Source: Ascaphus truei
Taxonomy: Eukaryota > Chordata > Amphibia > Anura > Ascaphidae
Assembly (NCBI GenBank): GCA_036426205.1
Contig: CM071568.1
Span: 217,549,123-217,613,122 of the forward strand
Reading direction: 5' to 3'
DNA length: 64,000 nt
The notes beneath the pieces were generated by a model that worked only from the letters and a program-made list of their open reading frames with translations, had not been told where the DNA came from and ran no database searches. This document shows, piece after piece, positions 48,395 to 59,207 of the stretch (its first letter is position 1; every line of letters starts with the position of its first letter). The translations under genes were made by a program, and so were the position numbers.

Positions 48395-49830
48395 TGCTAG
48401 AGGAAGGAGATAGATATGGAACCAAAAAAAAAAACCTCTAAATAGCACTCGACAAATGTTTGCAAAGAATAAAAGGGGTACTTTAATTAAATTAGAAAAA
48501 AATAACAGACATACAAACAACTAACTGGAGAGCCTGCCTGACTAATGAATAATGAAAAAACCAATGGACAAAGAAAAACGAAAAACATAAAGCGCAACAT
48601 ATATAATGACCCAAAAAGAAATAATGCCCTTAGAACCTAGCTTACTGTGGAACAAAAGTTCCCACATAAGGCATATAGACCGGCCCGGTCACCACCATGT
48701 TAAGAGACTATAGAGCCTCACAGTCTACATATATATGCATGAAAAATTCTTTACAGAAAATAACATAGTTGTTATACTGATAGCAGTTAAAGAATATCAC
48801 TACAATGTGTAAACCTATTGCAACTCAGGTAATGCTGGGCAAAGGGACATACGGTATTAGTAATTTATTGACGCCAAATACATGTATTAAGCAGATGGGA
48901 AACAAAAGCAGGAGGATATATAATCCCCAAGATACTCAGCTCCTTGATGTAAAATCTGCATACAAAGATCACAACCACTGTCCACTGACAAAAAGTCCAA
49001 AATATTGACTAGTTGGTTGTCCAAAATAGGGCAAAGGCAGGCAGGATCAACAGCAGCAAAAAATTAAAATTAGCCACTAACGCGTTTCCGGCAACTACGC
49101 CTTCCTCACTCGTGAGGAAGGCGTAGTTGCCGAAACGCGTTAGTGGGCTATATTAATTTTTGCTGCTGTTGATCCTGCCTGCCTTTGCCCTATTTTGGAC
49201 AACCAACTAAGTCCTATATTTTTTTGGACTTTTCCAGTGGACAGTGCTGTGCTGATCTTTGTATGCGTATCTTTACATCAAGGAGCTGATTATCTTGGTT
49301 ATTATATCCCTCCCTGTTTTTGTTTCCCATCTGCTTTAATACATGTATTTGGGTCACTAAATATACATACCTGTATGTCTCCTTTCTCCCTAGATTACCT
49401 GAGTTTGCATAGGTTTACACCTTGCTAGTGATAGTCTTTACTGCTATCAGTATAACACTCATGTTTATTTCTGTAAGAATTTTTTCATGCTATATATGTA
49501 GACCTGTGATGCTCTATAGTCTCTCTATACATGTGGTGAACCGGCCGTCTATATTGCCTATTGTGGGAACTTTTGTTCCCACAGTAAAGCTAGGTCTTAA
49601 GGCATTATTTCTTTGGGTCCTTTTTATGTTGCATTCTTTTTTTCTGTTTTTTTCTTTGTCCATTGGTTTTTTCATTATTCATTAGTCAGGCAGGCTCTCA
49701 CAGTTAGTTTGTTTGTATGTCTGTTTTTTTTTCTAATTTATTAAAGTACCCTTTTTATTCTTGCAAACATTTGTCTGAGTGCTATTTTAGAGGTTTTTTT
49801 TTTTTTGTGTTTCCATATATATATATATGT
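48395..49830. mobile_element. 1.4-kb fold-back centred on a GAAACGCG hairpin
   Basis: Two arms of about 700 bp meet at about 49109. The outer ends are AACCTCTAAATAGCACTC and GAGTGCTATTTTAGAGGTT; further in, GCCTGCCTGACTAATGAATA and TATTCATTAGTCAGGCAGGC are exact inverses; at the centre lie AACGCGTTTCCGGCAACTAC and GTAGTTGCCGAAACGCGTT. Arms differ by scattered substitutions and indels. The arrangement equals two terminal repeats joined head to head without a coding region, as expected of a non-autonomous Penelope-like element. Open frames in the arms are incidental. Confidence 0.65.
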
Positions 49831-50417
49831 TTAATACTTTTATTTATTTTTTTGAGCATCAACATTGCACAACTGTCTAAAATATGACCCACATAGCTGG
49901 GTTCCAATGTTTTGCAGGTTCAGAATTGACTGAAATCAGTCACTGTGGTTTTTTTTTTTTTTTTATAAGCCTCTCCGACCACACATTATCCAACAGTGGT
50001 GGTAACAACAGCATTACCAACTAATCCTACAGTGACAAGCGCTTCCTGGAGAACGGTACTGAGACAGAAGTGCATTGTTCCGATCCACTCCGTTTGCCCA
50101 GCGATACTGTTACTGAACAGTGTGCATCCTGCCTCACTGCATCTGTTTCCCTGACTCATGCATATTTGTCAATGTAGTGAAAGCAGAGCTCATCATCAAT
50201 TAGCAACCACTCCTTTGTGTGTTTAATGTTTTATATTGTTATTCATTACCAGCTTCTAAAAGCTCATTAACACATCCTTGAACCAAGGGGTGACAGGTGC
50301 AATATCTTAAGGTGTTTAATGAGGGTACAATTTTGATCAATGCGATTGTGACTTTTATTTAATTAACTGACTTGTCATTTTTTTTTTGCTGCACTTGAAT
50401 ATGTTTATCTTTTTTAG

Positions 50418-50484
50418 TATTATGAATTCAAGCAATCTAGCGAATGCATTGTGGTCCCTGTACATCACCCAAGGGGATGTTAAG
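50418..50484 (+). other. Candidate host exon 1
   Basis: A strong acceptor (TTTATCTTTTTTAG) precedes 67 bases that are open in one frame (MNSSNLANALWSLYITQGDV then K), followed by a consensus donor AAG|GTAAAT. The segment begins with one base finishing a split codon and ends at phase 0. No family was recognised. Short open AG-to-GT segments are common by chance, so this rests on splice-site quality only. Confidence 0.25.
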
Positions 50485-52647
50485 GTAAATATTTCCCTCA
50501 AATCGGATATTTGCCAACATTTGTCATTTTGCTGACATTTTGTTACACAGACAAATAGTAGTTCGGAAATAAGTCAGATGCTTATCTCTCCCATCTATAA
50601 GTGTATGCTCATGGCTGCTGGAAATAATGTCAATTAGAAACCAGTGGGATTCTGTGATCCTTAAGTACAACCGTTGAGGAACAAATAGCAATTGAAAAAA
50701 CAATGAAATAACTTTCTACGGGGTAGATTCATGAAAGTGCTGTGGCCCCAACTTTTCATGTAACACACATTAATTAATCTACTCCTGTGTTCAATTAGAT
50801 ATTTACGTAAAACTACTATACATTTTGCAGAGCTTTTACAAGTCGTGAAAAGAGAGAAAAGATAATGTCGCTCTGCCGAGTTAAAAGCAAGAACGGGTGC
50901 TACTTCAGGATCCAGCTTCCTGCGAAGCTTTGATGAATATTACACATATGAAGGGAAAGAAAAGCATCCTTTAGAGGAAGTGCACTCCTACTGTAGCTCT
51001 TAGAGAGGGGTAAAGTACCTATCATCAAAGTGCTATTTTCTAAACAACATAAGACTTCACTTTTAATGTATACGGAAAAACAAAGAAATTAACAAAGGGC
51101 CTCCATCAACTAACTGGTGATAACCAGACAAACGATACACGTACATATTCATTGTATCAGTGATATTTGTAGCTTTTATGTCACCCACAATAAATGCCAA
51201 AGGATCTGTCATCTGCACACGTTAATTATGGCAACCTGATGCTCGCCAATACAACTGCTGTCAGGTTGGCAAGCCACTGTTGATGACACCCTCTCTGTAT
51301 TACATTTCTACCTTCCAACTATTAACTGTATCCCATTCTTCTGTTTGCAAATTCTTTGAGTACAATAGAGAAACCGGGTAAGCATCAACTGCTAGGCTAT
51401 ACCTCGCACAAATAACATGCTTTAATTGTTGGTGAACTAATGGAATTGAATAAGGAGCGTAATTCGTAATGAGAATGCAGAAAGGGGGTGACATATGGTC
51501 CTTAATGAGGCAAATAAGATATGAGAAAGTAACAAACGTCAGTGAACATGAAAGCGATCGGCAGCTGATGAGAGAAAGAATTCATCAACATATTATTCCC
51601 ATTTGGGACCACAGCTTATGGCCCATTTTGCCTTTGTGCAAGATGAAGGTTCTGATTCCCTGACTATTAGTGTCAGATGCTCGGCAAGCTAACGACAATA
51701 ATGAGTACTTTCAGAGTCACTAATGTTGGCTTCCAAAGCATTTCAGGCTCGCGGTTTGATTGAAAGATCCAATGCTCCATGTCACATCTTCTTGTCAAAG
51801 AATAAGAATAAAAAGGAACGGTGTCTTGCTGACAATCATATCAACCCAGGCTGGAAATAATATATTTATTGAATTTTACACGTAGTATACAAGAACGGTG
51901 CAGTAACTCCCCCAGAAGGTTTTGTGAGTGCCATTATCAAACTCCTGCTTAGTTGACATTAAAACGGCTAATGGTAACTACACCATACCCATTGCATATC
52001 AGTTATGGGATTTGGAGTTGCATGGCCAATTTATAACTTGAAGCTCCTCATTTTTCCTAATGAATCCGTGAAGTTGCGAATTTTTCCTTTTTCTTTCATT
52101 TTCAAGCATTTCTTTCATCCATTAACAGGGCTAGTTCACAAATAATGGTTTGGTGCTATTCCCGCTACTTGTACGGATATCACAATATTCTGATGCCCAG
52201 CGGGGTTGTCTGAAATCTGGCATTCCCACTATATGTCCGTGTCTCGGGAAAAATCATCTTAAGATACTGCACTGCACAAATGGTGTAACTGATAACGTCA
52301 CAAGTAAAAGGACAAAAGAATATCGGTAATGTTGCCCAATGGCAATCATGCTGATTGGTAATACGTTTCTTTCATCTACCATAATATCTTACAAACGGTT
52401 CCTGATCACATCTTGTCAATGTCTAAACCTTTCCAGACACGCTTCAAATGATGCATCTTATCAATTATTTCTATTCTAAGCAGGCACTGCTTCCAGCAAG
52501 AAACAAAATATTGTGTTAGTCTGCCATGAAATAATAGTTCCTAATATAATTGGAAAAAAAAAATTGTAAATGGGACACGTAGGAAGTAGTTGCCTGCCAG
52601 AAAGTGTCCATTTCCCAATATAATACTTCATGTATATGGTTCCATAG

Positions 52648-52741
52648 GAGATTTGTGGAAGATCAGTTCATTAAAGGAATGAGGGAATCAATTGCAAAAT
52701 ACGAAGAGCGAGTGAGGTCATATTTCAAAGAGATGAATATG
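52648..52741 (+). other. Candidate host exon 2
   Basis: 94 bases between CCATAG and GTAAAC, open in one frame, encode a charged helical segment (FIKGMRESIAKYEERVRSYF then KEMNM). The composition is more protein-like than other short frames nearby. It starts with one base of a split codon and ends at phase 0, so it cannot directly follow candidate exon 1 without an intervening exon. No family was recognised. Confidence 0.3.
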
Positions 52742-53412
52742 GTAAACTCCATTATGTTGTAATCAACCCCTCTCTTTTATCCTAAGAATTTAAATAGTCT
52801 ATATTAATTTGGAGAATGGGGAAAACAGCCTTTTCTTTACCTTAAGGATAACATTTAAAATTCTGCTTCAATCAGGCTGCCTTCTCTGTGTTATTTGAAG
52901 CAGGCTGTATTGATGTTGCTAGCAGTTTTTTTGTACTTAATAAGAAAAACATCCCAATGATTGTAATATTGCTGCCTTAGCAAACCACGCTTAATAGATG
53001 GGACTTGTTCTGTGCATGACACAGAGAACATCAATCAGGGCTGGATTTTATTCCAATTTGTTATGGTTGCTGTCTAAGTGAAAAAATGCTTATATCGTGA
53101 AAATGTCTCTGGATATATATGTGCACATAATGTATTCACGAGGGGGTCTTATTCGAGGCAAAACAAATCTGTTTTGATTGCGTCTGCATCATCACAGAAT
53201 AAAATGAAACCGGCATTGCCAAATTGACGTCATAATGTAAATTCCCTCAAATCCACAACATTCAGCTTCTAAAGCTCTTCTCTCTTGTAAGGGTAACATA
53301 AAAAAAAAGAGCAGTAAATGGATAAAACATACTGTATCACAACTGGAGAAGCAGGACTACTTATCTGTGAAGCAGAAGTTGCCACATATTGTGGTTACTA
53401 TCGGCCAACTGA

Positions 53413-53782
53413 GCCCTGGGCTCACTGCATCAAGAAAGTGGTCTGCACGGATGGATTGGCGCTGAAACAAAATGTGCATTTTTTTTTTCTGTCTGAAATG
53501 TGACATCTATTGAGACTATTTCTACTCTATGTCTAGAATTTGGCGCACGCTGTGCTAAAAACATGAATAATGCCACCTTTAATGTGACAGAGAAAACCAT
53601 CAAGAAAAGATCCCGCCGCTTGTTCCATAAATCCCTCATGTGGTCGCAGACTGGGGCAGACATACCTGAAAGTGGCACAACTAATATTAAGAAATGCACA
53701 CAGGTATATTTCAGCGTGAGTTGCGACAAAATAAACTGATTTGCGCTTAAATGTTGCTTTTGATGCATAGAGGCCCCTATGT
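53413..53782. repeat. Possible Harbinger-like MITE remnant
   Basis: The right end, GCTTTTGATGCATAGAGGCC then CCTA, has a weak inverse at the left (GGCTCACTGCATCAAGAAAG). GGCC-rich ends with TGCAT resemble the Harbinger-like MITE at 46842. The interior holds overlapping open frames on both strands with no recognisable protein. Confidence 0.3.
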
Positions 53783-54081
53783 CTAAAGAAGCAATAAAAT
53801 AATACTGTACAGTAAGTAAGTAGCCTGTTGCCTCTAAAACACCGGAAAAGAAACTGGGAGATTGGTTTCCTACTATCTTTTCCCTTGTAACCAGCAGACA
53901 TAATTCTAGTCAACCTCTTCTTTTCGTTATATACCGGAGCAATGCGTTGCAGGAAGCTTCGACAATGAACCTAACGCCATCGCTTATTCTACCACTATTA
54001 CTTAGCGTGTGTGTTCTCCTCATTTTGGATGTCTGAAGCTCCACGCTTCTTTTCACCAGTTACTATTCTATTTGTCAATGG

Positions 54082-54440
54082 CAGAAGCAGCAGCACCAGT
54101 AGCAGCACCCGCAGCAGCACCAGTAGCAGCAATAGCAGCACCCGCAGCAGCAATAGCAGCATCAGCAGCAGCAGCAGCACCAGCACCAGTAGCAGCAGCA
54201 CCAGCACCAGTAGCAGCACCAGTAGCAGTAGCAGCACCAGTAGCAGTAGCAGTAGCAGCAGTAGCAGCAGCAATAGCAACAGCAATAGCAGCACCAGTAG
54301 CAGTAGCAGCAGTAGCAGCAGTAATAGCAGCACCAGCAGCAGTAGCAGCACCAGTAGCAGTAGCAGCAGCAGCAGTACCAGTAGCAGCAGCAGCAATACC
54401 AGTAGCAGCACCAGTAGCCGCACCAGTAGCAGTAGCAGCA
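54082..54440 (+). repeat. Imperfect AGC/AGT/ACC trinucleotide array
   Basis: About 360 bp of AGCAGCACCAGTAGC-type triplets, mixed in no fixed higher-order unit. All three forward and three reverse frames are open and encode homopolymeric Ser/Thr, Ala/Pro/Val, Leu/Val or Cys/Tyr runs. This openness on both strands shows that the frames follow from triplet periodicity, not from selection for a protein. Confidence 0.95.
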
Positions 54441-54552
54441 GGGTTGTGGAAGAAAATGAACGTAAGGAACGGGAGTAAAGGCGTTTGAAACCGAGCTACT
54501 GTAACAGGCCAGGATGGATAAGGTGCCACCCACTGTTATTTTATACCGACTG

Positions 54553-54800
54553 ATATTTTAGAGGGGCAGTCCTGCCTGGGACGATACTGAACGTATGCAG
54601 TGGCATGTTTAGTAGATTCAATGTAGCAAATTGTTACAGTAAAAAACATTAATAAAATCTGGACACATGCATTTTAAATCTATTAACATTTCCATGGTAC
54701 ACATGCTTTGGAGGGTTTCTACAATCTTTGTTTAAAGTCTTTTGGCAATAAGACTGTTTGCTGGACTTCAAAGTCCCAGCTCTATTGTTAGCGAGAAACA
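54553..54800. repeat. Interspersed repeat, sister of 12594-12830
   Basis: AGGGGCAGTCCTGCCTGGGA and GTCTTTTGGCAATAAGACT match the copy at 12594. Adjacent DNA to 55010 (CATGTCGCTGCCACGG, CTTACCCTAAAAACC) relates to the MITE at 28119. Confidence 0.45.
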
Positions 54801-55011
54801 GAAGTAGCTGATATTCTTGAATCATGTTACCAACTACAAAGGGATACATATTCAGTTTTAACGAGATACAAATAAGTAAGAAAATTACTTTCTGGGTCGC
54901 CAACAGCGTTAAGCCGCCACTCACCTCACCGCAGGGACATGTCGCTGCCACGGTAAGCCCCTAACCGTATCCCTGACCATAAAAACCTCTTACCCTAAAA
55001 ACCTTAAATGC

Positions 55012-55737
55012 TAAACATCTGGGTGAAGGAATACAGAAGGGACAATAACCATCTGGGTGAAGGAATACAGAAGGGACAATAACCATCTGGGTGAAGGAAT
55101 ACAGAAGGGACAATAAACATCAGGGTGAAGGAATACAGATGGAACAATAAACATCAGGGTGAAGGAATACAGAAGGAACAAAAAACATCTGGATGAAAGA
55201 ATACAGAAGGGACAATAAACATCTGGGTGGAGGAGTACAGAACGACAATAAACATCTGGGTGGAGGAGTACAGAACGACAATAAACATCTGGGTGAAGGA
55301 TTACAGAAGGGACAATAAACATCTGGGTGGAGGAATACAAAAGGGACAATAAACATCTGGGTGGAGGAGTACAGAGCGACAATAAACATCTGGTGAAGGA
55401 TTACAGAAGGGACAATAAACATCTGGGTGGAGGACTACAGAACGACAATAACATCTGGGTGAAGGAGTACAGAAGGGACAATAAACATCTGGGTGAAGGA
55501 ATACAGAAGGGACAATAAACATCTGGGTGGAGGAGTACAGAGCGACAATAACATCTGGTGAAGGAATACAGAAGGGACAATAAACATCTGGGTGAAGGAA
55601 TAGTGAAGGGACAATAAACATCTGGGTGAAGGAGTACACAAGCGACAATAACATCTGGGTGAAGGAAAACTGAAGAGACAATAAACATCTGAGTGGAGGA
55701 GCACAGAGCGACAATAAACATCTGGGGGAAGGAACAA
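55012..55737 (+). repeat. Minisatellite of about 34-bp units, roughly 21 copies
   Basis: The unit is GGGACAATAAACATCTGGGT followed by GAAGGAATACAGAA. Variants differ in GAAGG/GGAGG, AATAC/AGTAC and AAGGGA/AGCGA, and some units lack one base (ACAATAACATC). The alternation of variant types gives a higher-order pattern. Minus-strand frames rich in Phe/Leu/Ser/Pro come from the array. Confidence 0.95.
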
Positions 55738-55739
55738 TA

Positions 55740-56915
55740 AGTGAAGTACAGTAGATGGATAAGTTTGCCTTAGTAATTCTGTAATCCTGATGGACGTCCT
55801 GGTTCCAGCATCTTTGTAGCCTAACCAAAATGTAAAAAAAAAAAAAAATTTGATGCTAAAGTTGTTAATAGCTTCTGACAAGGTCTGAAATATCAATATT
55901 GTGTTTACCATAATTGCATTGCTCCTGTACTCGTCCCTTGCCTCTGCATGCTTTTTGCCATTTTTTAATGTACGTTGAAATGAAATTTCAGTAGAACTTA
56001 TAATAGCTTGTACATTTCAGCTGATATGGAATTGCTTTTCCATCCATACCATAACACAGCACATTTTACAGACACTTTGATCCATCAAATAAACCTTGGA
56101 CTAGAGCTTTTTTTGAAAAAAAATTACAGCCTTGGTATTAAAACCGAATGTAATTTACATTCATAAAGCCCCCTTATGACCCCCTGCTGAGCTTCTTTAT
56201 TCGCCTCAGAAGTTTGTTATAACCCATATATTTAACTTGCACTAAAGATGACCAGCTCAATTTCTCAATTGGGTTCCATCAAGCAACACCAAATACTCAG
56301 TTAGTTTAGCACACTCCCTGGAAAGGCTGCATATCTCTGCAATGACACATGGCACAGTGTCAAGTTGCTCAATGTTACACAACGTTTACACTCATAAATA
56401 CAATAGCAACAATGAAAAAAACTGCGATTAGAGCGATAAAGTGACATTTATTTTTGTTAAGACAACTGAAATGTTGATTTTGTTCCTGGTTACTACAAGG
56501 TGAGCAGGGTATGCCAGGTACTCTTAGCTGCCTGAACGGTGTCATTAATGTACTACATCAGGCAACCAATTTGGAAATCAATGCTTCATAATTTTTCTCT
56601 GAAGCATCCAATTATTCACAATTGATTCAGGGAATGAAAGGTGCATCATTAACAGGAGTCAGATGTTGACACTTCTTAGATGAATTATTGCATTTTGAAA
56701 ACAAAATTAACTTAAAGCATCACCATCACTTACAGTATGCTGTGTCATGTGCCGAAGATTTATATTTACAAAACCAAATAAACGGACATCTTCTGGATAT
56801 AACTACTTGGACGATTGGTGTAACCAAGGAGAATATATTTTGAGGAAATTAGGAGTTGAAACATATTATATAGCCTCTTTATGCCAGGAAACAGCAACAT
56901 TAAAAAAACACACAC
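55740..56915. other. No gene seen
   Basis: AT-rich sequence with a poly(A) run near 55834. No recognised repeat or coding segment. Confidence 0.35.
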
Positions 56916-56922
56916 ACCTTAA

Positions 56923-57369
56923 AGCTGCAGTTCAGTCAATATCCTGCATGTGTGTTTTTTTTAACAAATCAGTTCTGTAGTAAGAAAAAATACTTTTAGC
57001 ATTTTCTGTTTTAAAGAAAACAACTTTGAAAGACCAATTTTCTTGTATTCTATTTTAACAGCCATTTGCTAAGGCACTGCCCCTTCATGTCCTGTCACAA
57101 GCCCTGGCACACCCCTTTGTCAGCCCTGCCCTCCCTCTTGCACATGTCAGTGCAGGAGTGCTCATGAATATTCATGAGCTTCCACTGAGAGACCGAAGCA
57201 GAAGAAAAACAGATCCCTTCACTAATTATGTCACCAAATTTCGCCTATCAATACATGGAGAAGGAATTGACTGGCAGCTATACAGTTCTTTAGGTAATTA
57301 GAGATTGCACACATAAAACTATTGAAGTAAAAAAATTTAAAAAAATTAAAAAAAGACTGAACTGCAGCT
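56923..57369. mobile_element. TTAA-type MITE (piggyBac-like)
   Basis: Ends AGCTGCAGTTCAGTC and GACTGAAACTGCAGCT are inverse (one extra base), and both are flanked by TTAA (56919-56922, 57370-57373), the invariant target of piggyBac-group elements. 447 bp without ORFs; the interior contains CTCATGAATATTCATGAG. A piggyBac-type transposase acting in trans is inferred. Confidence 0.8.
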
Positions 57370-57531
57370 TTAAAACGCCAACCCAAGAAGGACTTCCAGT
57401 GACGTCACAGCCGATGGTCTGCTAGTGAGAGAGCTCCCGGCACCCTCACCAATATATACACTAGAATAAGCTGATTCTACACCCCAAACCCCCCGAAAAT
57501 TGTCCCCACACCAGGAATAAGCACCGGAGAG

Positions 57532-58521
57532 ATGGCAGGGAAACCGCAGAGGAAAAACCAATGCCCCGTCACCAAGTTCTTCCCCCCGGCGCAACGCCAG
57601 GTTGAGATCAGCCCCGAGGAGCAAGATGGCGCTGGAGAAGACCCAGAGCACGAGGCGCGCAGCGGCCGACACAGCCCGACTGACTCGGACCCCCCCGTCC
57701 TAAATAAAGACTTTTTTGATGCCCTTATCACTAAAATGAGGAGGGGAGTACAGGAAGACACGGAAAAGGCCCTCCAAACCATCCGGGCAGAGGTAGAAGC
57801 GCTGACGGAGCGGACGGAAGATCTGGAGGTGAAGATGGAGGGAATCTCAAACGAACAGGCTGAGACCCACGAGGAAGTTCTGAGATGCGGAGAGGCGATC
57901 CGACACATACAAGACAAATTAGAAGATATGGAGAACAGGGAGCGGAGGCAGAACATCCGCCTCAAAAATATACCTGAATCCATCACCCATGAAGAACTCC
58001 AACCATACCTCCGCAGACTCTTCCTGCAGCTCGTCCCTGATCTCTCAGACCATGACCTACACACAGATCGCGCCCACAGAGCCCTGGCCCAGAAATCAGC
58101 GGATCCAAACCGTCACAGAGATGTGGTGCTGAGAATGCACGCATACTCTGCTAAAGACCGCATCATGTCAGCGGCTAGAGAAGTGAGGACTGTGACTATG
58201 GATGGAGTGCAAATTCAACTCTATAACGATCTCTCCCAATTAACAATAAATAAAAGAAACGCACTGCGCCCACTCACCTCCTACCTCAGGGAACAGGGAG
58301 TAAAGTACCGCTGGGGATTCCCCTTCAAACTAGTGGTTCTGCGCAATGGCCGCCACCACACAGTAACAACCCCTGAAGGCGCCAAGAACTTCCTGAAAGC
58401 GCTAGGAATCCCTCTCCCACCGCAGAAGAGCAACCGCCCCAGCACTGAAGAGACGCCGGAGACGACCCTCCAAGAAGCCCCCCGCACATCGGAAAGACTG
58501 GCGAGCCAACGCCTCCGGTGA
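57532..58521 (+). CDS. L1 ORF1p-like RNA-binding protein, 329 aa, intact
   Basis: Typical L1 ORF1 layout: disordered, charged N-terminus (1-55; KFFPPAQRQVEISPEEQDGA), coiled coil of about 60-140 (LTERTEDLEVKMEGIS, HIQDKLEDMENRERRQNIRL), RRM-like core beginning at NIRLKNIPES (about 140-210; DRAHRALAQKSADPNRHRDV), and C-terminal domain (about 215-300; AKDRIMSAAREVRTVTMDGV, YLREQGVKYRWGFPFKL, GAKNFLKALGIPLPP). ORF1p trimerises through the coil and coats L1 RNA as a chaperone. The ATG at 57532 follows a purine-rich GGAGAG context. No stop or frameshift is seen, so ORF1 is potentially functional although ORF2 is not. Confidence 0.9.
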   Translation: MAGKPQRKNQCPVTKFFPPAQRQVEISPEEQDGAGEDPEHEARSGRHSPTDSDPPVLNKDFFDALITKMRRGVQEDTEKALQTIRAEVEALTERTEDLEVKMEGISNEQAETHEEVLRCGEAIRHIQDKLEDMENRERRQNIRLKNIPESITHEELQPYLRRLFLQLVPDLSDHDLHTDRAHRALAQKSADPNRHRDVVLRMHAYSAKDRIMSAAREVRTVTMDGVQIQLYNDLSQLTINKRNALRPLTSYLREQGVKYRWGFPFKLVVLRNGRHHTVTTPEGAKNFLKALGIPLPPQKSNRPSTEETPETTLQEAPRTSERLASQRLR

Positions 58522-58660
58522 ACCCCGATGAGCCAGCCAGCTGTGAGGCCCAAAGAAACCACACGCGGCCCCTGCAGTCATCCCACGTAGTCCCAGAGGC
58601 CCTAAAGACCACAGTATACTCCCAGCACAAGAACCTACAATAAACAAAATATTCCCCTGA

Positions 58661-59143
58661 CCCCGAGTCCCCCTAGACTACACAATAAAAATACAAAACG
58701 GCACCAGACAAGGCTGCCCCCTCTCCCCTCTACTATTCGCCCTATCCATAGAGCCCCTGGCCGCCCGAATTCGAACTGAGGGGGACATGCCCCATATTTG
58801 GTGGACATGTCCGGAGATCCAAAGATTCTGGTCCCGGATCCAGGGCCTCCTGACCGAGACCCTGGATATAGAAATACCCCTGGACCCGCTGACCTACGTG
58901 CTGGGAAAACCAATTGACGACCTTCCTGCCCCGGCGGCCAGACTCGCGGCAGCAATACTGACAGCTGCGAGATGCTGTATCGCGGCGGCATGGAAGAAAA
59001 TTAAAGCCCCCTCTAGAAGAACTGTGATTACTAGAATAGACGGAATTATGAGCATGGAAAAATTGACGGCAATGTTAAAGCAAAAAACCCCACAATTTTA
59101 TTCCACCTGGGAACCCTGGATAGGGCTACCAACCCCCACATAA
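58661..59143 (+). pseudogene. L1 ORF2 remnant: RT motif B region joined to C-terminal domain
   Basis: One open frame of 160 codons. It starts inside the RT palm (YTIKIQNGTRQGCPLSPLL then FALSIEPLAARIRTE), which is the block just before the catalytic YADD, and then jumps at about 58782 to GDMPHIWWTCPEIQRFW, a Cys/His-type C-terminal segment normally hundreds of residues downstream. Endonuclease, RT motif A, YADD and thumb are missing. It ends with WEPWIGLPTPT. The frame is kept across the junction. No enzymatic activity is possible. Confidence 0.85.
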
Positions 59144-59162
59144 ACCCCTCAGCTACCCCTCG

Positions 59163-59207
59163 CCCCCCCCCCCCCCCCCCCCCCCCCCCCCCACCCCCCC
59201 CCCCCCT
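59163..59207 (+). repeat. Poly(C) run in L1 3' UTR
   Basis: About 30 C, an A, and 13 more C directly after the ORF2 stop. L1 3' UTRs often carry a G-rich or C-rich tract. The length is likely polymorphic and difficult to sequence. Confidence 0.9.

Larger units (their letters stand above)
49860..53410. other. Low-repeat stretch, possibly intronic host sequence
   Basis: I see no MITE, fold-back or LINE piece in this 3.5 kb, in contrast with the rest of the window. It contains two exon-like segments (50418-50484 and 52648-52741). Low repeat density would suit a conserved intron with exons, but this is only an inference. Confidence 0.3.

Noticed and set aside
48239..49685. Pairs of similar open frames on opposite strands
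   Set aside because: They lie in inverted arms of one fold-back and mirror each other; no domain recognised.
53430..53913. Overlapping 79-126-codon frames on both strands
   Set aside because: Probably part of a Harbinger-like MITE; no conserved motif, and both strands are open.
54009..54529. Long frames of poly-Ala/Pro/Val, poly-Ser/Thr, poly-Leu and Cys/Tyr on both strands
   Set aside because: All six frames are open because the DNA is a triplet repeat; no unique domain flanks the homopolymers.
55012..55737. CRISPR-like array
   Set aside because: Units are contiguous variants of one 34-bp repeat with no unique spacers, in vertebrate DNA without cas genes.
55011..55911. Overlapping minus-strand frames of up to 175 codons rich in Phe, Leu, Ser and Pro
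   Set aside because: They are translations of the 34-bp minisatellite in several frames at once.
57477..58064. 195-codon minus-strand frame
   Set aside because: Antisense shadow of the L1 ORF1, which carries the recognisable coiled coil and RNA-binding domains.
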